Of a stretch of 64,000 nucleotides of DNA, positions 51,699-62,002 are shown piece by piece. The stretch covers positions 575,345 to 639,344 of the forward strand of contig NVVD01000001.1 of NCBI GenBank assembly GCA_002402105.1, written 5' to 3'. The DNA comes from Candidatus Cloacimonadota bacterium. GTDB lineage: Bacteria; Muiribacteriota; UBA6191. The notes beneath the pieces were generated by a model. It ran no database searches, was not told the origin of the DNA, and saw nothing but the letters and a program-made list of their open reading frames with translations. The position numbers and the translations under genes are program-made. Positions within the stretch are counted from its first letter, which is position 1; each line of letters begins with the position of its first letter.

Positions 51699-53987
51699 TT
51701 AGAATTGTAATTTTAATTTTTCAGGTGACATACATTCTTCTTCACTACAAGCTTGGGTTGAAAAAGTTAAAGAAAAAGGCCCTTTATTTTTTAAAAAAGT
51801 AATAGGTATTTTGATTTTAAAGTTTCCTTCAAAAATATCAATTTCTTCATCTGCAAACTCCATTTCAACAATACGGGATTCAGGATAAGAAAAGGTGCCA
51901 AGCTTTACTAAATTTTCAGAATCATTAATGATAGAAGTAGGAATCAAATAGTCTTGTAGAGGTTCGTTACTATTAATATGCCAACCTTCTTCAATTTCAA
52001 TTTGAAGAGTTACAAAATTATCTTGATATTTAGCTTGAATTGCTACAGGAAACTTCTGAACAGCAACAGTTTTAGAAATCCAAGGTTTTTTTTGTTTTGT
52101 AGGCAGCTTTTTTTGAGGAACTTGTAAATAATCGTTGTAAGCTTGAATTAAACTAATACTTGAGCTAGGACTTCTATTAGCAAAAGAAAAATAAAAAGAT
52201 ATAGCTTCTTTGGCTATTTTTAAGTAGTTATTATTTTTAGATTTTTGAGAGAGATAAATGAGGTTTTGTATAAAAACCCCCGCACTTGAAGGGGTAACAT
52301 TATCACTTTCTCCAATTTCTTTTGATAATAGTTCTTCATTATCAGAGCCCGAAAAATAAAATCCCCCGTCTTTATTATTAAAAAGTTCAGTAGCATCACT
52401 AGTTAAAGTATTTGCTAAATTTAATATTTTAGAGTCATTATTAATTTTATGGATAGTTATTAATGATTGTACAAAAAGAGCATAATCTTCTAAAAACCCT
52501 TTACTTTTTGTTTCAGATAGTCTTGAAGAGTGGTATAAACGCCCATTTTTAATCATTTTAGTTTGAATAAATTGCACGCTTTTAAGTGCATGATTTAAAT
52601 ACTTTTTCTCTTCAAATACCTTTGAAGCAAAAGCAAAAGCTTTTATCATTAATCCGTTCCAACTAACTAAAACTTTATCATCTAAAAGAGGCCAAACTCT
52701 TGTTTCACGAGAAAGTCTAAGCTTTTTTAACCATTCTTTATGTTTTTTATTTTTAATGAGTATATTGTTTAAAAAGGGAATATTCCCATTAGATTCTTCT
52801 CCAATTTCAGATGTGTAATTGCCTTTTTTAGTAATATTGTATAGTTTTGAAAATTCTGAGGCACTTTCACCTAATATTTTTTCAATTTGCTTTGTGCTAA
52901 AGAGGTAGAACTTTCCTTCTTCTCCATCACTGTCGGCATCAAAAGCGCTAAAGTAGCCTCCCTCTTTTTGGCTCATATCACGCATTATAAACTCTAAAAT
53001 CTCTATAGCAGTTTGTTTATAAAACTGTTTATTTGTTTTTTGATATAAGAGGGTGTAGTTGTAAGCGAGTTGAGCATTATCATAAAGCATTTTTTCAAAA
53101 TGTGGTAAAAACCACTTGCCATCAGTTGAGTATCTGGCAAATCCGCCACCAACTTGATCATGGATACCTCCAAGAGCCATTGTTTCCATTAGTTTTTCTA
53201 TAGATGCTAAAAGTTTTGTATTATTTTCTAAAGAGACTGAGCTTAAAGCGTATTCAAGCATACGATGAGGTGGAAACTTAGGTCCATTTGTTTGATTAGA
53301 GCTAAAGTGTTCAAATTGTTGAACTAAAGACTTTTCAACTTGGTTTTTAGGGTTTAAGTTAGGTGTGACCTTAGAAATAGAAGTATAAGAAGATTCTTTA
53401 ATTAATCGACTAATCATGTCAGCTTGTTTTTGAATATCTTTTGATTGTTCTTTGTAGGCTTTACTAAGTTCAAGTAGCATAGATATAAACTGTTTTTTTG
53501 GTACATAAGTGGCAGCATACCAGGGCTGTTTATCTGAGTTTAACCAAACAGAATTAGGCCACCCACCATGTCCCCTTTTGATAATTTGAGTTGCTGCCAT
53601 ATAAACAGAGTCTATATCTGGTCTTTCTTCACGGTCTACTTTAATAGAAACATAATGTTCATTAAGTACTTTTGCGACTTCACTTTTTTCAAAAGAGTCT
53701 TTTTCCATGACATGACACCAGTGACAACTAGAATATCCTACAGATAAAAAAATAGGTTTATTTTCTTTTTTTGCTTTATCAAAAGCGTCTTGTCCCCATG
53801 GATACCAATCAACTGGGTTTTCACAATGCTGTAAAAGGTAGGGACTTTTTTCAAAGACTAAACGATTATATTTTTTACCACCATCTTTAGGTAGTTTTTT
53901 AATAATTTCTTGTGAGGGAAATGTGTTTTTGGCTTGTAGTGATTGAAGCATTAAAAATCCTGTAAATAGAAAGATAAAGTTTTTCAT
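51699..53987 (-). CDS. DUF255 thioredoxin-fold protein with DsbD-like C-terminal domain
   Basis: 762 residues from the ATG at 53987, where a signal peptide begins ([19 protein letters not shown]); a longer frame adds ten codons. Residues ~30-190 are the DUF255/SSP411 thioredoxin-like domain: [18 protein letters not shown] and [12 protein letters not shown] with a C-x2-C. A glucosidase-type (alpha/alpha)6 barrel follows to about residue 640 (YasH/YyaL-like proteins). The last ~120 residues resemble the N-terminal domain of DsbD ([13 protein letters not shown], and a final [13 protein letters not shown] with two Cys). The combination suggests a periplasmic redox role. Confidence 0.85.
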   Translation of the reverse strand: MKNFIFLFTGFLMLQSLQAKNTFPSQEIIKKLPKDGGKKYNRLVFEKSPYLLQHCENPVDWYPWGQDAFDKAKKENKPIFLSVGYSSCHWCHVMEKDSFEKSEVAKVLNEHYVSIKVDREERPDIDSVYMAATQIIKRGHGGWPNSVWLNSDKQPWYAATYVPKKQFISMLLELSKAYKEQSKDIQKQADMISRLIKESSYTSISKVTPNLNPKNQVEKSLVQQFEHFSSNQTNGPKFPPHRMLEYALSSVSLENNTKLLASIEKLMETMALGGIHDQVGGGFARYSTDGKWFLPHFEKMLYDNAQLAYNYTLLYQKTNKQFYKQTAIEILEFIMRDMSQKEGGYFSAFDADSDGEEGKFYLFSTKQIEKILGESASEFSKLYNITKKGNYTSEIGEESNGNIPFLNNILIKNKKHKEWLKKLRLSRETRVWPLLDDKVLVSWNGLMIKAFAFASKVFEEKKYLNHALKSVQFIQTKMIKNGRLYHSSRLSETKSKGFLEDYALFVQSLITIHKINNDSKILNLANTLTSDATELFNNKDGGFYFSGSDNEELLSKEIGESDNVTPSSAGVFIQNLIYLSQKSKNNNYLKIAKEAISFYFSFANRSPSSSISLIQAYNDYLQVPQKKLPTKQKKPWISKTVAVQKFPVAIQAKYQDNFVTLQIEIEEGWHINSNEPLQDYLIPTSIINDSENLVKLGTFSYPESRIVEMEFADEEIDIFEGNFKIKIPITFLKNKGPFSLTFSTQACSEEECMSPEKLKLQF

Positions 53988-54140
53988 ATTGTTTCCAATT
54001 ATATAAATGAATGGCATATTTTTAATCTCACATAAAATGGAAATCTTTTCAAGGGTTCTAACTTAGAAATTATTGTAGAATATGAAAAAGTGACACCCAT
54101 TCTTTAAAGAATAAGTGCCACCTCTTTTAGATAGAACTTT

Positions 54141-54158
54141 GTATAAGAAAACTTATAC
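54141..54158 (-). repeat. Hairpin in the gap between two minus-strand genes
   Basis: GTATAAG-AAAA-CTTATAC, a 7-bp stem, lies 22 bases past the end of the DUF481 gene. No long T-run follows on the minus strand, so it is a weak terminator at best. A separate perfect palindrome ATTCTTTAAAGAAT is at 54099-54112. Confidence 0.35.
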
Positions 54159-54180
54159 TAACAACTTAACGGGCTGTTTT

Positions 54181-55227
54181 TTAGAATTTATAACTAATGC
54201 TTGTTGTTATGATAGTGTCTAACTTTTTAATACCAGGTAATACTTGAGCTTGATATTTTTCTTGAAGAGTAATTTTTAAATCAGAAACTTCGGTTAATGG
54301 AGTTGAGAGTGAAAAACGTCCATCAGCTTTTAGATTTCCACTGATATCTTTAAAATCAGGATATAAATTAATTGAAGAAGAAAAACTAGACTCTTTAAAA
54401 ACTGGTTTTAAGTAGTTCATTGAAAGTAAAGCGCTTAATGTACTATCTTTAGTACCATTGTCTCTAACTTCTTTATCCATAGTTAAACCAAAGCTATACT
54501 CAAGTTTGTGCTTTTTAGTATTGAAAATTGTTTTACCAAGTCCAAGTCCAAGAACACTTCGTAAATCAATCAATTTGATTTTATCGTATTCTAAACTAGA
54601 CATTAAAAAGAAAAATTTAGAGTTTGAAGTTTTGAAATCAAATCGTGTGGCAATTTTAGCTTGATTTGCATTTTCTTTGCTGTTTGTTTCACCTTGAATG
54701 GCTGATAAATCAATATGAAAAGTATCATGTTTAGAATCTCTAACTGTATGTAATAAAAAATTAAACTTAGAGTCTTCTGTGTTACCAGTTTGAAGTAAAT
54801 ATCCTAAATCTAGATGTCCAGCCCAGACACTTTTGTTTTCAGCATCAATTCTTGCTTGAACTTCACTTTTATAAAGGGTTACTGTTTTAATTGAAGAAAT
54901 ATCTTTTTTTGTAAAATGTACAATTTCACCAGTAGAAATTTGAAGATTAATAAAGTGAGTTTTATTAGTGTGAGCACTTTTGCCCTCTACACGACTTCCA
55001 TCAGATAAAAAAACAATATGATTTTGTGGAAAATAAATCGACTTTACAGAAACCCAAGGGATACTTAAATCTCCCCCAAAATATTTAGCTTGAGCAGTTT
55101 CTCCAACGAATTGAAAGGATTCTACGTCAAGCGTATTTCCATTTATAAGTTTTAACTTAGCAGATTCAGCAAAAATGCTATGTGACACTAAAGAAAAAAG
55201 TATCATAGTAATTAAAGATAGTTTCAT
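54181..55227 (-). CDS. DUF481 outer-membrane protein (YdiY-like)
   Basis: 348 residues with a signal peptide (LFSLVSHSIFA). Residues ~22-110 are a small beta domain. From ~130 the protein is a DUF481 barrel: WAGHLDLGYLLQTGNTEDSK is the family's salt-induced YdiY-type opening, then antiparallel strands to a C-terminal ISYKF ending in Phe, as needed for BAM insertion. Forms an outer-membrane pore or channel; substrate unknown. Upstream ~120 bases carry no clear regulatory site. Confidence 0.88.
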   Translation of the reverse strand: MKLSLITMILFSLVSHSIFAESAKLKLINGNTLDVESFQFVGETAQAKYFGGDLSIPWVSVKSIYFPQNHIVFLSDGSRVEGKSAHTNKTHFINLQISTGEIVHFTKKDISSIKTVTLYKSEVQARIDAENKSVWAGHLDLGYLLQTGNTEDSKFNFLLHTVRDSKHDTFHIDLSAIQGETNSKENANQAKIATRFDFKTSNSKFFFLMSSLEYDKIKLIDLRSVLGLGLGKTIFNTKKHKLEYSFGLTMDKEVRDNGTKDSTLSALLSMNYLKPVFKESSFSSSINLYPDFKDISGNLKADGRFSLSTPLTEVSDLKITLQEKYQAQVLPGIKKLDTIITTSISYKF

Positions 55228-55412
55228 AGTTTTCCTTGATTAATTTAGAATTATTTAGTAACAAATATGACTATATTTGTACAAAAAATGGATTATATGG
55301 TCAAAAATGTAGCTAAGCAATCAATTTTTAAAAAAGTACAAACTATTTTTTGAAAAATTCAAATTATTACTATATGTGTAAAAAAAGTACTAAAATCAAC
55401 CGAATGATACAA

Positions 55413-56003
55413 ATGAAAGATTTATTACTTATGTTTATAATTAAGCTATTTTTATTTTTATTGCTGATTCAAAGTGATAATGCTGCGACTAAAAGTATTA
55501 TTCCTAATGGTTTGACATTACACCCTACTTATAAAAAATTAAAAGGCTTTAAAAGAGGTGAAGGTTTAGTTATTTCTTATGTAGATTTAAATAATAAAAG
55601 TGAAACTCAAAAAGATATGTGGAACTTCTATTATTCAAAACTTGTATTGACCAATTTTTCTACTTTTCGTATAACTCAGTTAATAGGAGAGTGGGAAAAT
55701 AGAACTTATGGAGAAGGTGGAGCTTATAGCTCAGCCGCAGTAGGAATAAATCGTTTAATAATAGGGAACTCGATAAAAAGCCATATGCAATCACTTGGTA
55801 CAAATGCGAAACATGCTTTCAAACCATATTTAGAATTTAGAATGGGTTATAAGCTTGCAGATCAAGGTATGTTTGGGATACCTATTGCTGGTCAATTAAG
55901 CTACACTCTTTCTGATGATTATCGTTTCAAATCAAATTTACCAAATGGGTATCATAAAATACCTCTAAAAGGTTTTAAAGCAGATATTAGTTTTAGGTTT
56001 TGA
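55413..56003 (+). CDS. Exported beta-barrel-like hypothetical protein
   Basis: 196 residues from the ATG at 55413, which begins a signal-like stretch (MKDLLLMFIIKLFLFLLLIQ). A longer frame from a TTG at 55350 and ATGs at 55374 and 55404 are alternatives; no ribosome-binding site decides. The mature part has alternating strand-like segments with aromatic and Gly residues and ends DISFRF, typical of an outer-membrane barrel of about eight strands. Family not recognised. Directly convergent with the gene ending at 56004, no gap. Confidence 0.55.
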   Translation: MKDLLLMFIIKLFLFLLLIQSDNAATKSIIPNGLTLHPTYKKLKGFKRGEGLVISYVDLNNKSETQKDMWNFYYSKLVLTNFSTFRITQLIGEWENRTYGEGGAYSSAAVGINRLIIGNSIKSHMQSLGTNAKHAFKPYLEFRMGYKLADQGMFGIPIAGQLSYTLSDDYRFKSNLPNGYHKIPLKGFKADISFRF

Positions 56004-57410
56004 TTATTGAGATGTTCTTAAATAGAGCTTGTTTAAGTGATCTTTTAAAGTTGTTGCATCGATTTCTACTGACTCTTTTAGTGACCTAGCTAAACTCAGT
56101 TCGACCTGGGTAACTTGTTCATCTTTTGTAAACTTTTCTAAGATACGATTTAATTTTTTAAAAGCACGCCTATAATTGTTATCGCCAGTAGATAATAAAG
56201 AGAGGCTATTTTGAAAGCTTTCGAGTAGTTCTAACATATACTCATCTTCAATTTTAATTAAATGAGTAATAGCTTTACAAAGAAAAAGGTTTAGCCGAGG
56301 CTGTTTCATACTAAATTCTTCTATTTGATGAATTGGAATTTTATAGACTCTTACGGGAGATAGGGCTCTTAAATCTCTCTTGAATTTACCTTCATAATTT
56401 TTTGGATCACAAAGAGGTTTTAAAAAATCTATAAGTTCATAAGGTTTAGAATATATTACGGTTCTTTTTCCATCAACTTCTGTTTCGAGTTTTCCTTTTC
56501 TTAAGATAAAGAAGTTTTCTTGTTTTTTTTCTATTACGGTTACATAACTATTAATATTAACTGTGACTTCTAATTCAGGCGGTAGTACTTCTTCTTTATA
56601 AATAAAAGTTTCATCAGATTTTAATACTTCTGGGGGCCTGTATTTTATATCGCTAGAAAGTGGAGGTATGTTTCCAAGCTCAATTACAATTTTATTGAGC
56701 CATTCTAAGTTTTTACTAAGAGACTTATTTGTAAGTGATTTTCTAAGTTTGTTAAATATAGCTTGGTAAGAGTTTATTTTTGCAGCTAATGCTCCATGTA
56801 TTTTTTTGATGTCTATAACAGATTGACGAATAGATTTAAGTCTATTGGCTAATGTAATAGTAATTGAAAGGCCAAGTTTTGGGTTAGCAACAAGAGTTTG
56901 TCCAAAAGCTTTTGGGTTAGTAGAGATACTAGCGACTTCAACTTCAACAGAGCATTTAATCGAAGCATTACGAATACCACTATAAATAGCAGCCATTTCA
57001 CCAAACTTTGCCCCTCTAGCATTGATATTAGAAATTAACTTTCCTTTTTCATTTACATAGCGTTTAGCAAGATCAGGGTCATTCATTGGAGGAGCGTCAG
57101 GAGTAATTATAACTTGAATGCTTCCACTTTTAAGAATAAAAATTTGTCTAGCAGGCTCTCCTTGAAAAAAGATAAACTCACCAGCTTTATAGATGTTGCT
57201 AGGAAGATTACTGCCCTTACTTTTTTTTGTTTCGGATGAAGCAGAGCCAACATCAAGTTCCATATAATCTAATAAAAGAATGTTGTTAATCATACTCGCT
57301 GTTAAACGAGTACCTTTTTTATAGGCAATATTTTCTCTTTTTATATCAAAAACATCTTGATGTAAAACTTGTCCTGGGGTTACTTCTTCAATAGGAGTGA
57401 TTTTGCTCAT
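56004..57410 (-). CDS. Protein with two cyclic nucleotide-binding domains
   Basis: 468 residues. Residues 1-~52 resemble the N-terminal cap of HD-GYP proteins (EVTPGQVLHQDVFD, then YKKGTRLTASMINNILLLDY), but no HD-GYP domain follows. A first cyclic-nucleotide-binding domain lies at ~70-190 (GEFIFFQGEPARQIFILKSG, GAKFGEMAAIYSGIRNASI with the Gly-Glu of the phosphate cassette), and a degenerate second one at ~275-390 (FFILRKGKLETEVDGKRTVI). No effector domain is visible. AGGATATTAA precedes the ATG. It follows the 1325-residue TPR gene after 12 bases, so the two are one operon. Confidence 0.85.
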   Translation of the reverse strand: MSKITPIEEVTPGQVLHQDVFDIKRENIAYKKGTRLTASMINNILLLDYMELDVGSASSETKKSKGSNLPSNIYKAGEFIFFQGEPARQIFILKSGSIQVIITPDAPPMNDPDLAKRYVNEKGKLISNINARGAKFGEMAAIYSGIRNASIKCSVEVEVASISTNPKAFGQTLVANPKLGLSITITLANRLKSIRQSVIDIKKIHGALAAKINSYQAIFNKLRKSLTNKSLSKNLEWLNKIVIELGNIPPLSSDIKYRPPEVLKSDETFIYKEEVLPPELEVTVNINSYVTVIEKKQENFFILRKGKLETEVDGKRTVIYSKPYELIDFLKPLCDPKNYEGKFKRDLRALSPVRVYKIPIHQIEEFSMKQPRLNLFLCKAITHLIKIEDEYMLELLESFQNSLSLLSTGDNNYRRAFKKLNRILEKFTKDEQVTQVELSLARSLKESVEIDATTLKDHLNKLYLRTSQ

Positions 57411-57422
57411 TTAATATCCTAA

Positions 57423-60400
57423 TTAAGCTACATTTTCTTTTTTAAGAAGGTTGTGTGCTAGTCTATAAAATTTAGAGTTTCTTTTTGATCTATTAATTAA
57501 ATCTTTAAAAACTTTTAGAGCAGTTTCTCTTCTATGTAGCTTTAGATTTAAAACCCCAATTTCTAGTTGATACTCTTGTTTATAGTTTTCTCTAACTAAG
57601 CTTTCATATAAATGTAAAGAGTCTTGAAATAAGCCCTCTAATTTATAAATTTTAGCCATTAGCTCTTTTGCTTTAATATGTTTAGTTGAAAGTTGTAGTG
57701 TTTTTTCAAGATGAAACATAGATAGTTTAGAGTCACCAGTTTGAAAATGTATTTGTCCAAGTAAAAATTGAGCTTCTTCATGATAAGGTTTAATTTTAAT
57801 GCATTTATTAAGATAATTTAAACTCATGATAAAGTTTTGTTCTTGATATTGATTATGGGCTAGTTCAAATAATACACTAGGGTTTGTTGGTTCAATTTTT
57901 AAAATACTTTGAAAAACATAATCGGCTTTTTTATATAATTGGTGGGATTTATATATTTTAGCTAATTGAAATTGTAGACCAGTATTTTTAGGGTTTTTAT
58001 CCATATACTTTTGAAAGTACTCGGCAGCTTTTAGCTCAGACTTCATTGCTAAGCAAGCATTTCCCATTTTTAAGAAAATATTATGGTCTATATTATTAGA
58101 GCTATTTAATATATTTTGATAGGCCCAAATCTCTTGAGAATACATACCAAGTTGATGGGATACCTGAGCTAATTCTTCCATATGTTTTTGTACATTAATT
58201 TGCTTTTTGATTAAAGCTTTTAGATGAGTAAGCATATTTTGTAAATCGTTGTTTGCACTAAAGTAGTTTAAGAGGCGAAGAGAAATGCTTGGATCTTCAT
58301 CTTTTAGATAAAATAACTTTTGATCTATTGTAGACTGAGATTTTTTATCTTGTAGTTGACCATATACATAAGACATTTTAGTTAGAGTTTCAATATGGTC
58401 TGGTTTGATTTGATGAGCTGCTTTTAAATAAGTTAAACTAGAGTTTAAATCTTGCTTTGAATAATTTATTTGGGCTCTTTGAAAAGAAGAAATAAACTTT
58501 TGTTCGTTATTTTGAGATTTATTGTTTTTATCCCATAAATTATAATGTTCAAGAGACTTTTGATAAGATTTATTTTCATAGTACTGACTAGCTATTTCAA
58601 AATGAAAATTTATTTGTGTACTAGCTATTTTTAAACCTACTTGAGTTAAATATAATTTAAACTCATTGGCTTGAGTAATAGAGCAAACAAAATTGAGTAA
58701 AAACTTGGAGTTTTGCTCATGAATTAATAATAAATAATCATGCAATTTATTTGTTTTACCTCTTTCATAAAGAGCAATCATTTGAGATTGAAAAAGAAGC
58801 TCTTTTTTTGAATGTTGAAAGTTGAGTAAACTTTGAAAGCTATAATCAATAACGGTTTCTAATTTTTGATAATCATTTTGTGAAAATAGAAATTTAGTAA
58901 GTAAAAAACAGAGGTCAAAATCAAAATGAGACTTTTTGAGTTCAATATAATTTGTTACAGCAAGGCTAGTATCAGAAATACTAATACCAATTTTACTTAA
59001 GTAAGTATAAGACTCTTCAAACTTTTCATTAGCTTCTAAACTTAATAAAAACATACTTTTAGCAGATAAATATTTTTGAAGCTTATATAAATTTAAAGCA
59101 TAATAATAATAAAAGCTATCAAATTGTTTAGCATCTATTTGAAGCTTTTTAAATATATTTAAAGAAGTTTCAAATTTAGATAAGCGCATCAAACAAAGCG
59201 CCTCTTGAAACTTCGCACGATCATAAAAGGGAGAGTTTTTTTCAATAGTGCTATAGTGTAATATAGCCTTTTTAAATTGTGACAAATCAAAGTAGGCACT
59301 AGCAAGTAAAAAGCGTACAGAGCTTTTTTCTAACAAATATTTGTGTGCTTCTGTAATAAGATGAACAAAGCGTTTTAATGTATTTTCAGATTTAAAAATT
59401 TGATATAGGTACTCTAGGCATTGAACACTTTGTATATTGGCTTGAAATAAAGAAATAAAAGAGTGTTTTGCTTTTTGGTATTGATGGTCTTCAAAATAGA
59501 TTTCACCAAGTAAACTATGAATTTGTAATGGCTTTTTATCTTTATCTCTTAAAGCTTGTTCTAACCAAACGATAGATTCACTAACTTTCTTTTGGCTCCA
59601 ATAAATAAGGCCTAAAAAGAAGGATGATCTATATTTTGTGGTTGGTGATTTAGAAAGCTTTAATAAATAGCTTTTAGCTGAGTCTAAATCTCCTTCAGAA
59701 AAGTGAAAAACTCCAGCTTTATAATAAAATAAAGGAACTTTTTTTAATACTTCATGATGAGATTTAAAGTCTTGATAGCGATAAACATTCATGATTTGTG
59801 AAAAGGCTAATTTATTTTTAATGAGTTTGATAATTCTAGGAAATAAAATATCGCTTTTAGTTTGATCATGGCATAGTTTTAGGTAAATCTCAAACGCTTG
59901 TGAGTAGTTTAAACTTTTTTCACAGCTTTGAATAAATAAAGACATCTGTCTTTCATTGAGCTGGTCTTTGATTTGCATGAAAGAATGAAAAGATTTTGAG
60001 TATTGTTTTAGCTCTAGAGCTTTTAAAGCAATATAAAGTAAAGATTCAAAATTATTAGTATCTAATTTAATGATTTGAGAATGAAAATCTAAACATTTTT
60101 GGGGATTGCTTAATTTATAAATTGTAGCTAACTTTTTTAATCCTTCTATACTTGATTGAAGATTCAATTCAGCCATTTCAATGTAAGAGAAGAAAGAGTC
60201 AGATAAAAGGTTTAAAGAGTACATCTCAAGAAGCATTACCCAGGCTTCTTGATGAAGGGGCTTTTCATCTAAAGCAATAAAGAGGTGTCTCTTCATATTT
60301 TCATATTGTTTTTTATGATAAAAAATACAAGAGAGATAATAATGAAGTTTTTCTGGTGGATATGGAGAGTTGATTTGTCTTTCAAAACAATGTAGAGCTT

Positions 60401-61400
60401 TTTCATATTGAAAATTATAAAAACGTGTTACTCCAAGTTCAAAGCAAACTTCATCGTCTGTTGGGTCTTTTAAAAAAAGCTCCTCTAAAAGATCAGAACA
60501 TAAAGAAAACTTTTTAAGGTCTCGGTAACATAAGGCTTTAATTTTTTTAAAATGAGGAGCTAATTCTTGATTTTCATCTGATAAGAGTTCAAGCTCATCC
60601 AAACATCGACTAGGGGATTCTTTTTTATAGAAACTTAATAAATCTAGTTTTGCTTTTTTTGATTGAGGAGCAAGTAAAATGATGCCCTTTAAAGCAAACT
60701 CTTCAAATTCAGCTTGTTTAGTGATTTGATAAATTAGTTTAAAGCATTTAATTTTTTCTTCAATAGGCTCAAAATATTGTTTTAAAAGCTTTAGTTCAGA
60801 TTGAGCTTGTTTTTCTTGTTGTAGAGAAAATAAAGATATAACTTTATATGTTGTGGCTTGATAAAATGATAAATCACTAAGAGACTTATTGATTTGATAC
60901 TCTTCAAAAACAGACAAAACAGTAGCGTGTTTTTTGAGGCAATGAGCAGTTTTGATCATGAAGTACATAGATTCATCATTCACCATGTCTCCAGCTATTT
61001 CAAAATAAGATTTATAAGCTTTTGGATAATCATTTAAATAAAAGTGACAAAGAAACAGTTTTTCACTTAAAAGTGGATCTAATTTACTTAGCTTTAATCC
61101 CTCTTTAATGACAGAGATAGCAGATTTATACTGATAGTCCATCATAAAAACATTAATAAGTAGTCGAATAGATTTTAAGCTTTTTGGGTTTAAGCAAAGT
61201 AAGTCTTGTAAAAGGTCTTGAGACTTATGAGGGTTATCCATTTGAAAATGACAAAAAGCTAAATGGTATAAAAGTGCTTCGCTATTTTTACTTTTTAATT
61301 GCTTTTCAATTAAAAAGCTGGCTTGAAGAAAGCTCCCATTTTCTATTAAGTCATAAATATCTGGAAAGTTTAATTTAAATTTATTTGATTGTTTCATCAT
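57423..61400 (-). CDS. Giant TPR-repeat protein (1325 residues)
   Basis: An all-helical protein made almost wholly of tetratricopeptide repeats, with clear ~34-residue periodicity (SEALLYHLAFCHFQMDNPHK, PSVLFELAHNQYQEQNFIMS, EEAQFLLGQIHFQTGDSKLS). I estimate well over 25 repeats. No signal peptide, no membrane helix and no enzyme domain, so it is probably a cytoplasmic scaffold. GAGGA abuts the first ATG; the second ATG at 61397 has better spacing and may be the true start. Co-transcribed with the double cyclic-nucleotide-binding protein downstream, suggesting a nucleotide-regulated assembly; inference. Confidence 0.88.
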   Translation of the reverse strand: MMKQSNKFKLNFPDIYDLIENGSFLQASFLIEKQLKSKNSEALLYHLAFCHFQMDNPHKSQDLLQDLLCLNPKSLKSIRLLINVFMMDYQYKSAISVIKEGLKLSKLDPLLSEKLFLCHFYLNDYPKAYKSYFEIAGDMVNDESMYFMIKTAHCLKKHATVLSVFEEYQINKSLSDLSFYQATTYKVISLFSLQQEKQAQSELKLLKQYFEPIEEKIKCFKLIYQITKQAEFEEFALKGIILLAPQSKKAKLDLLSFYKKESPSRCLDELELLSDENQELAPHFKKIKALCYRDLKKFSLCSDLLEELFLKDPTDDEVCFELGVTRFYNFQYEKALHCFERQINSPYPPEKLHYYLSCIFYHKKQYENMKRHLFIALDEKPLHQEAWVMLLEMYSLNLLSDSFFSYIEMAELNLQSSIEGLKKLATIYKLSNPQKCLDFHSQIIKLDTNNFESLLYIALKALELKQYSKSFHSFMQIKDQLNERQMSLFIQSCEKSLNYSQAFEIYLKLCHDQTKSDILFPRIIKLIKNKLAFSQIMNVYRYQDFKSHHEVLKKVPLFYYKAGVFHFSEGDLDSAKSYLLKLSKSPTTKYRSSFFLGLIYWSQKKVSESIVWLEQALRDKDKKPLQIHSLLGEIYFEDHQYQKAKHSFISLFQANIQSVQCLEYLYQIFKSENTLKRFVHLITEAHKYLLEKSSVRFLLASAYFDLSQFKKAILHYSTIEKNSPFYDRAKFQEALCLMRLSKFETSLNIFKKLQIDAKQFDSFYYYYALNLYKLQKYLSAKSMFLLSLEANEKFEESYTYLSKIGISISDTSLAVTNYIELKKSHFDFDLCFLLTKFLFSQNDYQKLETVIDYSFQSLLNFQHSKKELLFQSQMIALYERGKTNKLHDYLLLIHEQNSKFLLNFVCSITQANEFKLYLTQVGLKIASTQINFHFEIASQYYENKSYQKSLEHYNLWDKNNKSQNNEQKFISSFQRAQINYSKQDLNSSLTYLKAAHQIKPDHIETLTKMSYVYGQLQDKKSQSTIDQKLFYLKDEDPSISLRLLNYFSANNDLQNMLTHLKALIKKQINVQKHMEELAQVSHQLGMYSQEIWAYQNILNSSNNIDHNIFLKMGNACLAMKSELKAAEYFQKYMDKNPKNTGLQFQLAKIYKSHQLYKKADYVFQSILKIEPTNPSVLFELAHNQYQEQNFIMSLNYLNKCIKIKPYHEEAQFLLGQIHFQTGDSKLSMFHLEKTLQLSTKHIKAKELMAKIYKLEGLFQDSLHLYESLVRENYKQEYQLEIGVLNLKLHRRETALKVFKDLINRSKRNSKFYRLAHNLLKKENVA

Positions 61401-61489
61401 TCCTCAATCATCGAATCTATTGGTTTATAGGCACTTTTAGGACAAAAATGACCTAAACTACGGTATAAATGTATTTCTTGTCTCTATTG

Positions 61490-61555
61490 TTTTTCGGCTA
61501 AATGTCAGACTATTTAAACTCAGGCAGAAAAAAACTATACAAATTAGCCGAAAAA
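61490..61555. repeat. 12-bp inverted repeat between divergent genes
   Basis: TTTTTCGGCTAA (61490-61501) and TTAGCCGAAAAA (61544-61555), perfect arms with a 42-base spacer, in the 218-base gap between the TPR gene and the small membrane-protein gene. Possible shared operator; the spacer is long for a terminator. Confidence 0.4.
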
Positions 61556-61618
61556 AAAGAATAACTTGTTATAAAAACTGACTACAAGTGGTAAAAAATA
61601 AAAAAATTAGAGGTTAAT

Positions 61619-62002
61619 ATGGTTCAAGGGTATACAAGAAGAGATTTAGAAATGATTAGAAGTCGTGGACAAATTGATGCAGTTTGTAGTTTAAAAAAAG
61701 AAATGAAACGATGTGTTGATCCTGTTTTAAGATATGAAATAGAAGAGACGATTACTTTTTTGAATCAATTAAATAATCCTTTTGCTATAGATTATTTTTT
61801 TCCTGATGAAATGAAGTCACCGATGCTTGAGTTTTTAACACTATCTTTTAATAGAAATAGATTACAGCATCAAGCACAAATGGTTTTATTTTGTTTATTA
61901 TCGATTATATTTATAACTTACTTATTTATTCAAATAAAGGCTTCAAATCCAGATTTATTGATTTTTTATAAAAAAATAAACTTTTTATATCAGTGGTTTT
62001 AA
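61619..62002 (+). CDS. Small C-terminally anchored membrane protein
   Basis: 127 residues. The soluble N-terminal ~80 residues are helical (RRDLEMIRSRGQIDAVCSLK, then RYEIEETITFLNQLN). One membrane helix follows (MVLFCLLSIIFITYLFIQI), then a short tail. AGAGG sits before the ATG. Its TAA overlaps the ATG of the MORN protein (TAATG), so both are made together. Not recognised. Confidence 0.7.
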   Translation: MVQGYTRRDLEMIRSRGQIDAVCSLKKEMKRCVDPVLRYEIEETITFLNQLNNPFAIDYFFPDEMKSPMLEFLTLSFNRNRLQHQAQMVLFCLLSIIFITYLFIQIKASNPDLLIFYKKINFLYQWF

